From Deinococcus aerolatus (GTDB lineage: Bacteria; Deinococcota; Deinococci; Deinococcales; Deinococcaceae), in contig NZ_BMOL01000006.1 in NCBI RefSeq assembly GCF_014647055.1, positions 1-64,000 on the forward strand: a DNA stretch of 64,000 bases, in the 5' to 3' direction. The position numbers and the translations under genes are program-made. Every line of letters starts with the position of its first letter. Within the stretch, counting starts at the first letter, position 1. Under the pieces are notes generated by a model that worked only from the letters and a program-made list of their open reading frames with translations, had not been told where the DNA came from and ran no database searches. Of the stretch, positions 18,959 through 26,818 are shown one piece after another.

Positions 18959-19816
18959 ATGCACCCCAGCGACGAGCGCAGCCAGAAAATCATCCGCGCG
19001 CTGCAGACCGCCGATCTCGACGCGCTGATTCCCCTGCTGGCCGGACAGTGGCCCGCCGCCACCATCCCCACCACCCAGGTCCATTCCCTGCTGCGCCACA
19101 TCTTCGCCCAGGCCCGGCAGGACGCCCTCAACCTGCTGCACCCCCCACACGACTTCCACGCCTGGCTGCTGCAGCACGCCAGCACCAACGTCAACGCCGC
19201 CCCCGCCAAATCCAACACCATCCGCCTGCGCCTCTCGCTGCTCTCCACCCTGTACACCGCCCTGCAGGACCAGGGCCTGCTGCTGGTTCACCCATTGCGC
19301 GGCCTGCAGCGTCCGCCCAACGAACGCACCGGCGCCCCGCTGCTGCCCCGCGCGGACCTGGAACGGCTGCACCGCCAGGCGGCCTCCGACGCCACGCTGC
19401 ACGCCGCCCTGGTCCTGATCGACCAGCACGCCTACCGGGTACGTGATCTGCTGGCCCTGCAGTGGGCCGACTTCGATTTCGCCACCGGCAGCGCCCTGCG
19501 TCCGCACGCCGTCACACGCCTAAACGACACTGCCCTGAAGGCCTTGCAGCCTCTCCTCACGGCGGCGGGCGGGGAACTTTACGCGCGAGGGCGGGTCTTT
19601 CCATACAAGCAGGAACGCGACCTGCGCGCAGCCCTGTTCCGGGCGTGCAAGGCGGCCAACGTGCCGTACACCCCGCCCGGCGAGCTGCGGCGCATTTCCC
19701 TGCGGGACTACCTGCACACACCACAGAGTGCCGGCTTCAGCGCGGACGACACCCGCCGCCTCGAGCAGGCCACCGCCCTGGCCCAGGGTCTGGCCAGCGC
19801 CCTCCAGAACGATTAA
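18959..19816 (+). CDS. Tyrosine-recombinase-like DNA-binding protein, probably inactive
   Basis: A 285-residue protein with a helical N-terminal core-binding part (residues 1-125) and a C-terminal integrase-like fold. Box I is recognisable in YRVRDLLALQWADFDF, with arginine at the catalytic position. Box II reads GELRRISLRDYLHTP, where active enzymes have HxLRH; the first histidine is gone. The last 30 residues contain no tyrosine, so the nucleophile is absent. I infer a recombinase fold reused for DNA binding, perhaps at the inverted repeats in its own promoter. A decayed integrase is the alternative, but the frame is intact. Confidence 0.65.
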   Translation: MHPSDERSQKIIRALQTADLDALIPLLAGQWPAATIPTTQVHSLLRHIFAQARQDALNLLHPPHDFHAWLLQHASTNVNAAPAKSNTIRLRLSLLSTLYTALQDQGLLLVHPLRGLQRPPNERTGAPLLPRADLERLHRQAASDATLHAALVLIDQHAYRVRDLLALQWADFDFATGSALRPHAVTRLNDTALKALQPLLTAAGGELYARGRVFPYKQERDLRAALFRACKAANVPYTPPGELRRISLRDYLHTPQSAGFSADDTRRLEQATALAQGLASALQND

Positions 19817-19909
19817 AACCAGCGCACCTGCCGAGAACGTCCCAGCATCTGGACCCCGGGCTGAACTTGCCCCGGTCTTGCCGCCCTTTCGTTCCTTCCG
19901 TGCAGCGAG

Positions 19910-20050
19910 TTAACCTGCGAGGACGACACGCTGACCAAGGGGCTTAAAACACCCGCGTCCGTACATCTGACACCGGATCAACTTGACCTTTCACCACGCT
20001 TTCGGCAGGTCTGTTGCTCCATCGTTAGGTCATCGCAGCCTGGAGGGCGC
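19910..20050 (-). pseudogene. ISL3-type transposase C-terminal relic
   Basis: On the minus strand, pieces spell the ISL3 transposase end: AMT-stop-RWSNRPAESVV, then after a two-base loss KLIRCQMYGRGCFKPLGQRV and a stop. It aligns with the relic near 34.9-35.1 kb (AMTLSWSNRLTEGVVNK; LIKRQMYGHGSFETLRQRV). One nonsense codon and one frameshift are visible. The rest of this 19817-20211 gap shows nothing else. Confidence 0.65.
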
Positions 20051-20211
20051 CCCTCTCCCTCTGGAGGCTGGGCGCCAGCGTTCCCGTCCTGGAAAAGCTG
20101 ACGGAAGTCCGAGGCCAGGCGACGCAGTTCCCTCACAGGCGCGCACTAAACTGGCAAGACCCATGGAACCCTGGCCCTGTTCAGTGCCTCCTGAAGGTTC
20201 CCATAAATCAG

Positions 20212-20682
20212 TCAACCCCGTCCCAGAGCGAACATCGTCACCGACACTGCGCCCAGCACCAACCACGCGCCGATCAGGGTGGTCAGGGCGTAGCGCCTGC
20301 CTTTGTAGGTGGATACCGAATCCTCGGTGATGCCGTCTCCAGCGTTCACGTTGTAGGCCGACAGCTCCTCGTGGCTGTCGATCACGTTCTGCTGCTTGGC
20401 GTGCCAGTTCGTAATAACTTCCAGTGAGGCCTGAATGCTGGGACGGATGTTGATGGCCAGCGCAACGCCCAGCGCCGCGAAGATCAGCGGTGCCACCAGG
20501 CGGAACCACGTGCCCCAATCAGGATTACTGTTGTTCATGGCCGAGCCGTAAGTGATCAGCAAGAAGGACTGCGCGGTCAGAAAGGCGCTGATGCGGCTGT
20601 TGAGTTGAGCGGTCTCAAACTGCACCTCACCCCGGAAGAACTGGAGTCGGCTAAAGGCTTCGCTGGACTGGAGTTCGCTCAT
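20212..20682 (-). CDS. Two-helix membrane protein of unknown function
   Basis: Starting at ATG 20682 (MSELQSSEAF) the product has 156 residues. An N-terminal amphipathic stretch (EVQFETAQLNSRISAFLTAQ) leads into the first membrane region (AQSFLLITYG and RLVAPLIFAALGVALAIN), then a soluble segment and a last helix (TLIGAWLVLGAVSVTMFALG). An earlier in-frame start at 20766 is possible. A TAACCT box lies 11 bases before the chosen start. I do not recognise the family; small two-TM proteins of this shape occur in several defence and signalling operons, but nothing nearby supports that here. Confidence 0.6.
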   Translation of the reverse strand: MSELQSSEAFSRLQFFRGEVQFETAQLNSRISAFLTAQSFLLITYGSAMNNSNPDWGTWFRLVAPLIFAALGVALAINIRPSIQASLEVITNWHAKQQNVIDSHEELSAYNVNAGDGITEDSVSTYKGRRYALTTLIGAWLVLGAVSVTMFALGRG

Positions 20683-20942
20683 GGCAGATGCGAAGGTTAA
20701 CATGACGGTTCGCCGCACGCACTGGCGCCACCCAGACTGATCACGACGCAGGTTCTCATCCATCAACTGTCAGGGGAGGCCAAGGTATCGACCGCGCTGC
20801 GGGACACGGACCAGTTGCTCGTTCAATGCTGTGACCATGCACGCACAGAGGTTCCCCGACACGTTGCGCCTGCCACATCCCCTCACCTACCAGACCTCCT
20901 GCGAAAGCGGGTGGGTCAGCGGCAGGTGTGGGACACGGACGA

Positions 20943-21060
20943 ATGAAGCGGGCACTGAAGATGAACAGCAAGCACTTCAAACGGCGGACTGGGGTGTACC
21001 CGGAGACTCTAGCCGAGATGGAAGCGGTCTTCACCCAGCGCGAGGCGCAGAGACGTCTGG
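20943..21060 (+). pseudogene. Fragment of an insertion-sequence transposase N-terminus
   Basis: The frame reads MNSKHFKRRTGVYPETLAEM and then AVFTQREAQRR, the N-terminal helices of a DDE transposase of IS5/IS4-like elements found in Deinococcus. It falls apart after about 40 residues. No inverted ends are visible. Confidence 0.5.
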
Positions 21061-21171
21061 GTATCACCGGGAACTCCGTTGCATTAGCGGGCGTTGTCGT
21101 ATGTCGTAAATCGCTGCTGGGCAACCCAGGCGGGAAATCGCCCACAACTGTTCAGCGTCAGGCTCTATTCA

Positions 21172-22491
21172 CTAGAAGGACGCCGCATCCAGGGTCACCG
21201 GCACCTCGCGCTCCTCGCCGCCGCGCACCACGGTCAGGGTCACGGTGTCCCCCTGCGTCTTGTTGATCAGTTCGGCCTGCAGGTCTTCCAGGCCGTCCAC
21301 TGGTTTGCCATCAATGGCCACGATCACGTCGCCGCCTACACTGACTGAACCGCCCTGGAACTCTTCAGTGCGGGTGCCGCCCTGGAGGCCAGCCGTGGCC
21401 GCGGGCGTACCGGGCTGCACATCTCCCACCACCAGCCCCGTATCGGGCAAATTCAATTGCTGCTTGCCCTGACCGTTGAGCAGCCCCAGACCCACCGGTA
21501 CCGGCTGGCCCTGCGGCCCCTGCACCAGCAATCCTACGCTGACGCCGATCCGGGGCAGGGTTACAATCTGGCCTTCTGCCGCCTGCAGGCGCGGCAGCAG
21601 GTTCTTGGCCGCATTGATGGGAATGGCAAAGCCCACGCCCGCACTCTGGCCCACCCCGGTGGCCTGTCCGGCCGGTGAGAGAATCTGGGTGTTGATGCCG
21701 ATCACTTCACCCGCACTGTTCAGGAGTGGCCCGCCGGAGTTGCCGGGGTTGATGGCCGCGTCGGTCTGAATGGCCTTTTGCGTGATGCCCTCGCCGCCGC
21801 CCGCCGAAAACCCGATCGGAATCTGGCGCGCAGTACTGCTGACAATGCCCTGCGACACGCTAAAATCCAGGCCAAACGGCGCGCCCATGGCGATGGCTTT
21901 CTGACCCACCTTCAGTGCGTCACTGTCACCCAACGGAATGGCCCTGATCAATGACTGTGCCATGCCTTCGGCGCGGATCAGCGCCAGATCGTACTGCGGC
22001 GCGAGACCAATGACTTTTGCCTCCACGGCCTCCTCCTGACCCATCACCCGGACGGTAATGCGGCTGGCCGCGCCACTTCCACCCTCGCCCGCCACGACAT
22101 GGTAATTGGTCAGGATGTCCCCGGCATCGTTGACGAAAAAACCGCTGCCGACACCGGATTGCGCCTGACCTTCTTCGCCCATCATGCCGAAGGGGTTCTG
22201 GGCCGCTGCCTGCTGCTCGGTGGTGATATAGACCAGCCCCGGCTCAAAGCGGTCCACCACACTGATGGTGTTCTGCTCGTACTGCAAGCCCGCCCCTGCC
22301 GCCAGGCCCAGTGTGCCAGCAGTGGCGTCGGCGCTTGCAGTATCAGTTCCTGCGGAATTGGGGGGCAGCGCAGTGGTATTTGCCTCGGGGATCTGCACGG
22401 TTGCGGTCTGGTCTGCTGGCGTGCTGCACCCAGCCAGGCCCAGGGCAAGGCCACCCAGTAACACAGCGAAAGCTCTTCCTTTGATATCCAT
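21172..22491 (-). CDS. HtrA/DegP-like S1C serine protease, lipoprotein
   Basis: A 439-residue envelope protease. The signal peptide ends in the lipobox LAGC (Cys22), predicting a membrane-anchored lipoprotein. The triad is complete: His131 (TNYHVVAG), Asp168 (YDLALI) and Ser252 (PGNSGGPLL). A PDZ domain occupies about 335-425 ([19 protein letters not shown]). It likely degrades misfolded exported proteins. It stands alone on the minus strand, downstream of a terminator and the exported-protein gene. Confidence 0.93.
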   Translation of the reverse strand: MDIKGRAFAVLLGGLALGLAGCSTPADQTATVQIPEANTTALPPNSAGTDTASADATAGTLGLAAGAGLQYEQNTISVVDRFEPGLVYITTEQQAAAQNPFGMMGEEGQAQSGVGSGFFVNDAGDILTNYHVVAGEGGSGAASRITVRVMGQEEAVEAKVIGLAPQYDLALIRAEGMAQSLIRAIPLGDSDALKVGQKAIAMGAPFGLDFSVSQGIVSSTARQIPIGFSAGGGEGITQKAIQTDAAINPGNSGGPLLNSAGEVIGINTQILSPAGQATGVGQSAGVGFAIPINAAKNLLPRLQAAEGQIVTLPRIGVSVGLLVQGPQGQPVPVGLGLLNGQGKQQLNLPDTGLVVGDVQPGTPAATAGLQGGTRTEEFQGGSVSVGGDVIVAIDGKPVDGLEDLQAELINKTQGDTVTLTVVRGGEEREVPVTLDAASF

Positions 22492-22660
22492 GCCTCCATT
22501 ATCACGGGAGCGCCGGAATACAACGTAAGTATGCCGGGAAGACGAACTTCATATATGGAGAAAGTGTTGATGCAATACCATTAAGCCGTGATTACAACAG
22601 TTGCCCGCAAAAGCGTCCAATTCCCCGTCGCTCTTACGATCTGAAGCTACAAATTGATAG

Positions 22661-22699
22661 AGAACAGCAGGGGCCTTATCTTCGGCCACCTGCTGTTCT
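22661..22699 (-). terminator. Strong hairpin after the exported-protein gene
   Basis: AGAACAGCAGG pairs with CCTGCTGTTCT, with an inner GGCC/GGCC pair, giving a stem of about 15 bp. It lies just past the stop of the minus-strand gene ending at 22730. A short T-rich run flanks it on both sides, so it may work in both directions. Confidence 0.65.
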
Positions 22700-22729
22700 T
22701 TGTTATGGAGAAGATTCAGAGAACCGGGA

Positions 22730-23704
22730 TCAGGACCGCTGGAAATCCCAGACCAGACGGTACGTACCGAATTCCTTCTCGACGCTGAACGACACCCGGC
22801 TCTGTGCGCCGCGCTCATAGATGTAGGTCAGGGCATAATCCAGGCCCGCACCCGTGTCGGTAGGGTTGACCAGCTTGAACCCCTGCGCCTTGAACTGACG
22901 GTCATAGAAGTCCATCACCTGCTGCAGGTCCAGGCTGGACCCCTCGATCCGGCCCATCAGGGTACCGTCGGCGTTGATATCCGTTTCTGTCAGGACCGAT
23001 CCCTGTGGAATGGAGAAGCTGACCGTTCCCGCGTTGCTGGACAGGTTGCTCAGCTCGATAGGACCGTAGAGCATGTATTGCACGCCCGCGAAGTCCTTGG
23101 CACTGACGAGTGCGTTGCGGCCCGCAGCGGCATTCTGTTGCGGCGTGAATTTGGTGACGCCCACCACCGTGACGGGCAAGACACGGGTCACGGCTGTATT
23201 GCTGGCATTTGTTGTGTTGCTGGCATTTGTGCTGCCTGCCTTGCCCTGCGCCATCATCTGCACGCCGCTCAGGTCAAAAGTGGCGCGGTAGCTGTTGTTG
23301 CCCTGACGAACCAGGTTCAGACGAACCTGTGAGCCGCTCCTGGTATACACGGCCTGAGCGGTGTTGTCTGCCGTGTTCTGCGAGGTTCGGGTAAAACCCT
23401 GAGCGCGCAACTGGTCATCGTGATAGGTGTAGACCGTCTTCAGAGGCGCATCCACCCGGAAGGCCAGAACCGCCGATTGCTTATCGTACTTGCTGCCGAC
23501 CACCTTGGCCTGTGGGTGGGCCGAGACCCGCAAGGTGGTGGACTGGTTGCTCAGGCTGCCCAGTTCGCCCGGGCCATAGAGGGTCCAGGCCAAGCCATTG
23601 GTGGTGCCAGACAGGACAGCCTGCTGGGCCAAGGCCACGGGAGAGAAAGCGAGAACGGCGGTCAGCGCCACAGCGCCAGCATTCCGAATCATTTTGTTGT
23701 TCAT
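22730..23704 (-). CDS. Exported protein, paralogue of the gene at 25.1-25.9 kb
   Basis: A 324-residue protein with signal peptide (ALTAVLAFSPVALAQQ). The mature part has two similar halves, each beginning with an LYGPxEL element (TLYGPGELGSLSNQ; MLYGPIELSNLSSN) and ending near a YxxQFKAQGF or HDDQLRAQGF element. A linker of ASNT repeats joins them. The first half closely matches the start of the exported protein at 25057-25881 (LSGTT...W.LY; SKYD..SAVLAFR). Function unknown; the repeated fold suggests a periplasmic binding or scaffold role. Confidence 0.7.
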   Translation of the reverse strand: MNNKMIRNAGAVALTAVLAFSPVALAQQAVLSGTTNGLAWTLYGPGELGSLSNQSTTLRVSAHPQAKVVGSKYDKQSAVLAFRVDAPLKTVYTYHDDQLRAQGFTRTSQNTADNTAQAVYTRSGSQVRLNLVRQGNNSYRATFDLSGVQMMAQGKAGSTNASNTTNASNTAVTRVLPVTVVGVTKFTPQQNAAAGRNALVSAKDFAGVQYMLYGPIELSNLSSNAGTVSFSIPQGSVLTETDINADGTLMGRIEGSSLDLQQVMDFYDRQFKAQGFKLVNPTDTGAGLDYALTYIYERGAQSRVSFSVEKEFGTYRLVWDFQRS

Positions 23705-23797
23705 AGAAACTCCTTCCTTGGTTTAGTGAACGAATAAACCAGATGACCAGATGTTGGTGATCTGCCGTGACCCTAACGAGGCGCTGCCTTCAGAACA

Positions 23798-23831
23798 TGA
23801 AATGAAGGGACAAAAAAAATTCTTCATTTCA
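23798..23831. promoter_or_regulatory. 10-bp inverted repeat with A-rich spacer
   Basis: TGAAATGAAG (23798-23807) and CTTCATTTCA (23822-23831) form a perfect inverted repeat around a 14-base A/T-rich centre. It lies about 100 bases upstream of the minus-strand exported-protein gene, so it may be a regulator site or, less likely, a terminator. The rest of the gap 23705-24060 is AT-rich and holds no gene. Confidence 0.45.
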
Positions 23832-24069
23832 CGAAAGCGAAGGTTTAATTGATTGCCCATCAATTGCACAAAGAATGAACAGGTATTCAGGCAAAATGTT
23901 GTTTCAGGATCTTCTTCGGCCCTCAAACAGATCCCCGAATGAAGAAGCGTCCATGCTTCAGCCATGAGGGCTCATTTTAGTCTGCTCAGAAGTCTCCATT
24001 ATTTCTTTAAAAAGTCTGGTCCTCATCATTCTGAGAACGTGCCGTCAACTTTAGGGCGAATACCCAGGT

Positions 24070-25015
24070 TTTCAGGGGTGGTTTGTGCCTCTGACCGAAG
24101 CGGCTGCGCGTAGCCCAGAGCGCACCAGTAGGGGACAGTGGCTGAAGGCGCCTAGGCCTCGGTGGACACCACGTCGCCGCCCCAGACGTGATTGAGCCGG
24201 GTGACGCCCAGCTGGGCAGCACAGGTAAAGCCAAAGCCCGCAATTGGGTGTGCAACTCACCGCTGATCGGGGCGTTCATATAACCGCCGACACCACCGCG
24301 CCCGGCACTGCCGCCTGCACCTGCCGCACGGCCCCTGGCACTTCCCGCCAGAGTTGCAAACGCCCCGCCGCCCGTTCCAGCAGGGTGCGGGGTTCGCCAG
24401 GCCGGGCGATGTCAGTGAGCAGGGCCAGAGTGGGCATCTGGAGATGGGGATTGATGACCATCACGTCACCCGCCGACACGCGCAGGCGTGTCACCAGCAC
24501 AGCGTGACCCGTTTCAGGAAAGCGTAGCGTCCGGCTGAAGCGCAAGGACGAGCGCGTCAGGATCACCAGTTCTCCCTGACGCGCTGTGGCCCAGCGGGCA
24601 GAAGCGGCGCACCCGCGCGGGGTAAGCATCTTCAGGATGGTCGTTGACCACGGCTTCTTGCAGAACCACCACATCCGCCGCTTCCAGCTCGGCCAGCGCG
24701 GCGATCTACGCCAGATCGGCAGAGGCGCCCAGTGTGTTCAGGCTGAGCAGGGTGATGGGAGCCGCGAGCATAGGCACGCGCCGGGAAGGACCCAGCCCAC
24801 TTGAAGAATCATAAAAGCCGCGGCCACCGCGACATTCCAGATCACTCAGCCAGCCTGTCCCACGCGCCACGCCAGCCTGACCAATCCGGCGAACGCAGGC
24901 AGCAACAGTTGCGGCAGAACCAGGTCCAGGGCCGCCACCCACCACCAGCACGGTCAGCGCAACCGAAGAGCGGTGCGGGGATCTGGGCCGTGTGCCCTCA
25001 ACCTCATGGCCGCCG
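24070..25015 (-). pseudogene. Endonuclease/exonuclease/phosphatase (EEP) family protein, decayed
   Basis: Pieces in three minus-strand frames assemble into one EEP protein: N-terminal membrane helices (VAALDLVLPQLLLPAFAG), then the core ITLLSLNTLGASADLA, a TAG stop, IAALAELEAADVVVLQEAV, later GHAVLVTRLRVSAGDVMVIN with PHLQMPTLALL, and finally MNAPISGELHTQ. The stop codon replaces a likely glutamine, and frame changes occur near 24600 and 24280. Intact relatives are membrane-anchored EEP hydrolases. This copy cannot make a full protein. Confidence 0.75.
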
Positions 25016-25056
25016 CTAAATCGAATGGGCGGTCAGGCCGCTTGCCAGGACACGGT

Positions 25057-25881
25057 TCACGGTTCGAGGGTGACCCTGGACCGCGACGTCGCGTCGGAGG
25101 CCGTCAGGGTCAGGCGGTAGGTCTGGCCTGAGCGGGCGAGTTGATAGGTGCGCGACAGCTCACCGCTGTCCCGCTCCACCGTCTCAACGAAGCCCTGCGC
25201 CTGGAAGAACGGCAGGTAATAATCCTCCAGCTCCTGCAGCGTGTACATGCCGTAGAACAGCAGACTGGCCTCACGGTCACGGTAACTGGCGCTGTCGATC
25301 AACACGTTGCCGGGCGGCGTCAGAAAAATCCGGCCGGGCACAATCTGCACCGTCTTCAGGTCGATGGGTTCAGCGTACACCCGCAGGTTGTCTGGAGCCT
25401 CACCCACCAGCAGGCGCCCGGGCAGCGCCCCGCCCCGGAACTGGTACAGGGCCTGAATAGCTCCCGTGGCCCCCTTGAGCACCTGCACCTCGATCAACCG
25501 GTCCATGCGGCGCAGCAGGGCGCGGGCGCGCGCCTCGTCCGGGTAGATCACGCGGTAGGTCAGTTCAAAGCCCTGCCGCTGAAGTTGCTCGGTCGCAAAG
25601 GCCAGCGCATTCTGGGCACTCAGCCCTGACGTGGGGCGGTAGGTGAGCAAGGCCGTGCGGGAGCCGTCGTCGTACCGGGTGCCCAGCACCCTGACTCCGG
25701 CCGGGGCACTGAGCCGCAGGCGGTTGTCGCCCGCCTGCAGATCGGTCAGGCCACCGGCGTACAGGCCCCAGGGCAGGGTGCCGGTGGTGCCGCTCAGCAG
25801 GGGAGCGGGGGTGGTCTGAGCAACGGCGGGCAGCGGGGCGCAGGCCAGCAGGGCCGCGAACACAAGGGCTTTCTGGTTCAT
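25057..25881 (-). CDS. Exported protein, paralogue of the gene at 22.7-23.7 kb
   Basis: ATG 25881 has GGAGG six bases upstream, better than the ORF start 18 bases earlier. The 274-residue product has a signal peptide (ALVFAALLACAPLPAVAQ) and shares with its paralogue the pattern LSGTTGTLPWGLYAGGLTDL, a GTRYDDGSRTALLTYR strand and EQLQRQGFEL. A second half repeats the layout (QELEDYYLPFFQAQGF). Function unknown. The EEP pseudogene lies between the two paralogues, suggesting an old local duplication. Confidence 0.7.
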   Translation of the reverse strand: MNQKALVFAALLACAPLPAVAQTTPAPLLSGTTGTLPWGLYAGGLTDLQAGDNRLRLSAPAGVRVLGTRYDDGSRTALLTYRPTSGLSAQNALAFATEQLQRQGFELTYRVIYPDEARARALLRRMDRLIEVQVLKGATGAIQALYQFRGGALPGRLLVGEAPDNLRVYAEPIDLKTVQIVPGRIFLTPPGNVLIDSASYRDREASLLFYGMYTLQELEDYYLPFFQAQGFVETVERDSGELSRTYQLARSGQTYRLTLTASDATSRSRVTLEP

Positions 25882-26189
25882 GGTAAACCTCCAGGCCATT
25901 CACCGTACCCCGTTACCAGCCACTGTCCAGCCCTTTGACAATGTCCCCTCAAGGGTCAGAGCGACTGGAACTGATCCTCTAATGCCCCCGCAGCAACGCC
26001 TGATGGTGGCACTGATCCTCACGCGCCCCTTGAGGTACAGCGCAGGCAAATAACGCGTTGTAGCGGTGGAGCTCTGTACCGGACAACTTCACTTCAAGCG
26101 GCACCTGGCACAGGAAAAGGAGGGGCCAGCAGCCCGATGAATTCACCTGACTCCGGCGGATCCCAACGCAAGGCTTCGGCGCCGTACCG

Positions 26190-26650
26190 CACGAGGCTCA
26201 TGGCCGAGCGGGCAGGGTCGCCCAGGGCGCGGGGAATTGTACGGACAGCGGCTGGAACAGGTGTTCCGAGAGGGGATCTGGCTGCACCGGGACCTGACGA
26301 CGGGTGGGTGTACGCGGGAGGACTATGCGCAGCAGAGTGAATCCCTCACCCTGCGTCTGGACGCCCTGCTGAACCGGGCACCGCTACAGTCGAAAGCGAA
26401 CGAGCGCCTCCAGCAGGGCATTATGAAACAGCACGTACTGGATCGGTTGTGGCAGTTCCTGAAGCACCCCGACATTCCCCCGACGAATAACGCGGCTGAC
26501 CGAGCCTGCGGACTGTGGTGATGGCGAGGAAAGTCTCGCAGTGCAGCAAGAACGCGGTTGGGGCGCACACGTACATGCGTATCAAGTCCACGGTGGAGAC
26601 TGCGCGGTCAGGACCCCGTTGCGGTCCTGACCAGCCTCGCTCGCTAATCA
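26190..26650 (+). pseudogene. IS66-type transposase C-terminal relic
   Basis: One frame gives YGQRLEQVFREGIWLHRDL, a leucine-rich helix and DIPPTNNAADRACG. A frame change near 26515 continues VMARKVSQCSKNAVGAHTYM and IKSTVETAR, and another change gives GQDPVAVLTSLAR. These are the C-terminal parts of an IS66-like transposase; PTNN carries the catalytic-region motif. The N-terminal two thirds are missing. Confidence 0.7.
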
Positions 26651-26818
26651 CAGACGCGTGCACTGCACTGGTCCTTGCTCTGCACCCTTATCCCGGTCAA
26701 TTGGTTTCTGACCCACGGTTTGCAGGAACATTCCAAGTGTAAGGAAGATGTGAAGATGTTCAGTTATACTTTACTCTACGTTAGGCTCCTGCTCGTGGAA
26801 CCCGGCTCCTGAGGTCCA

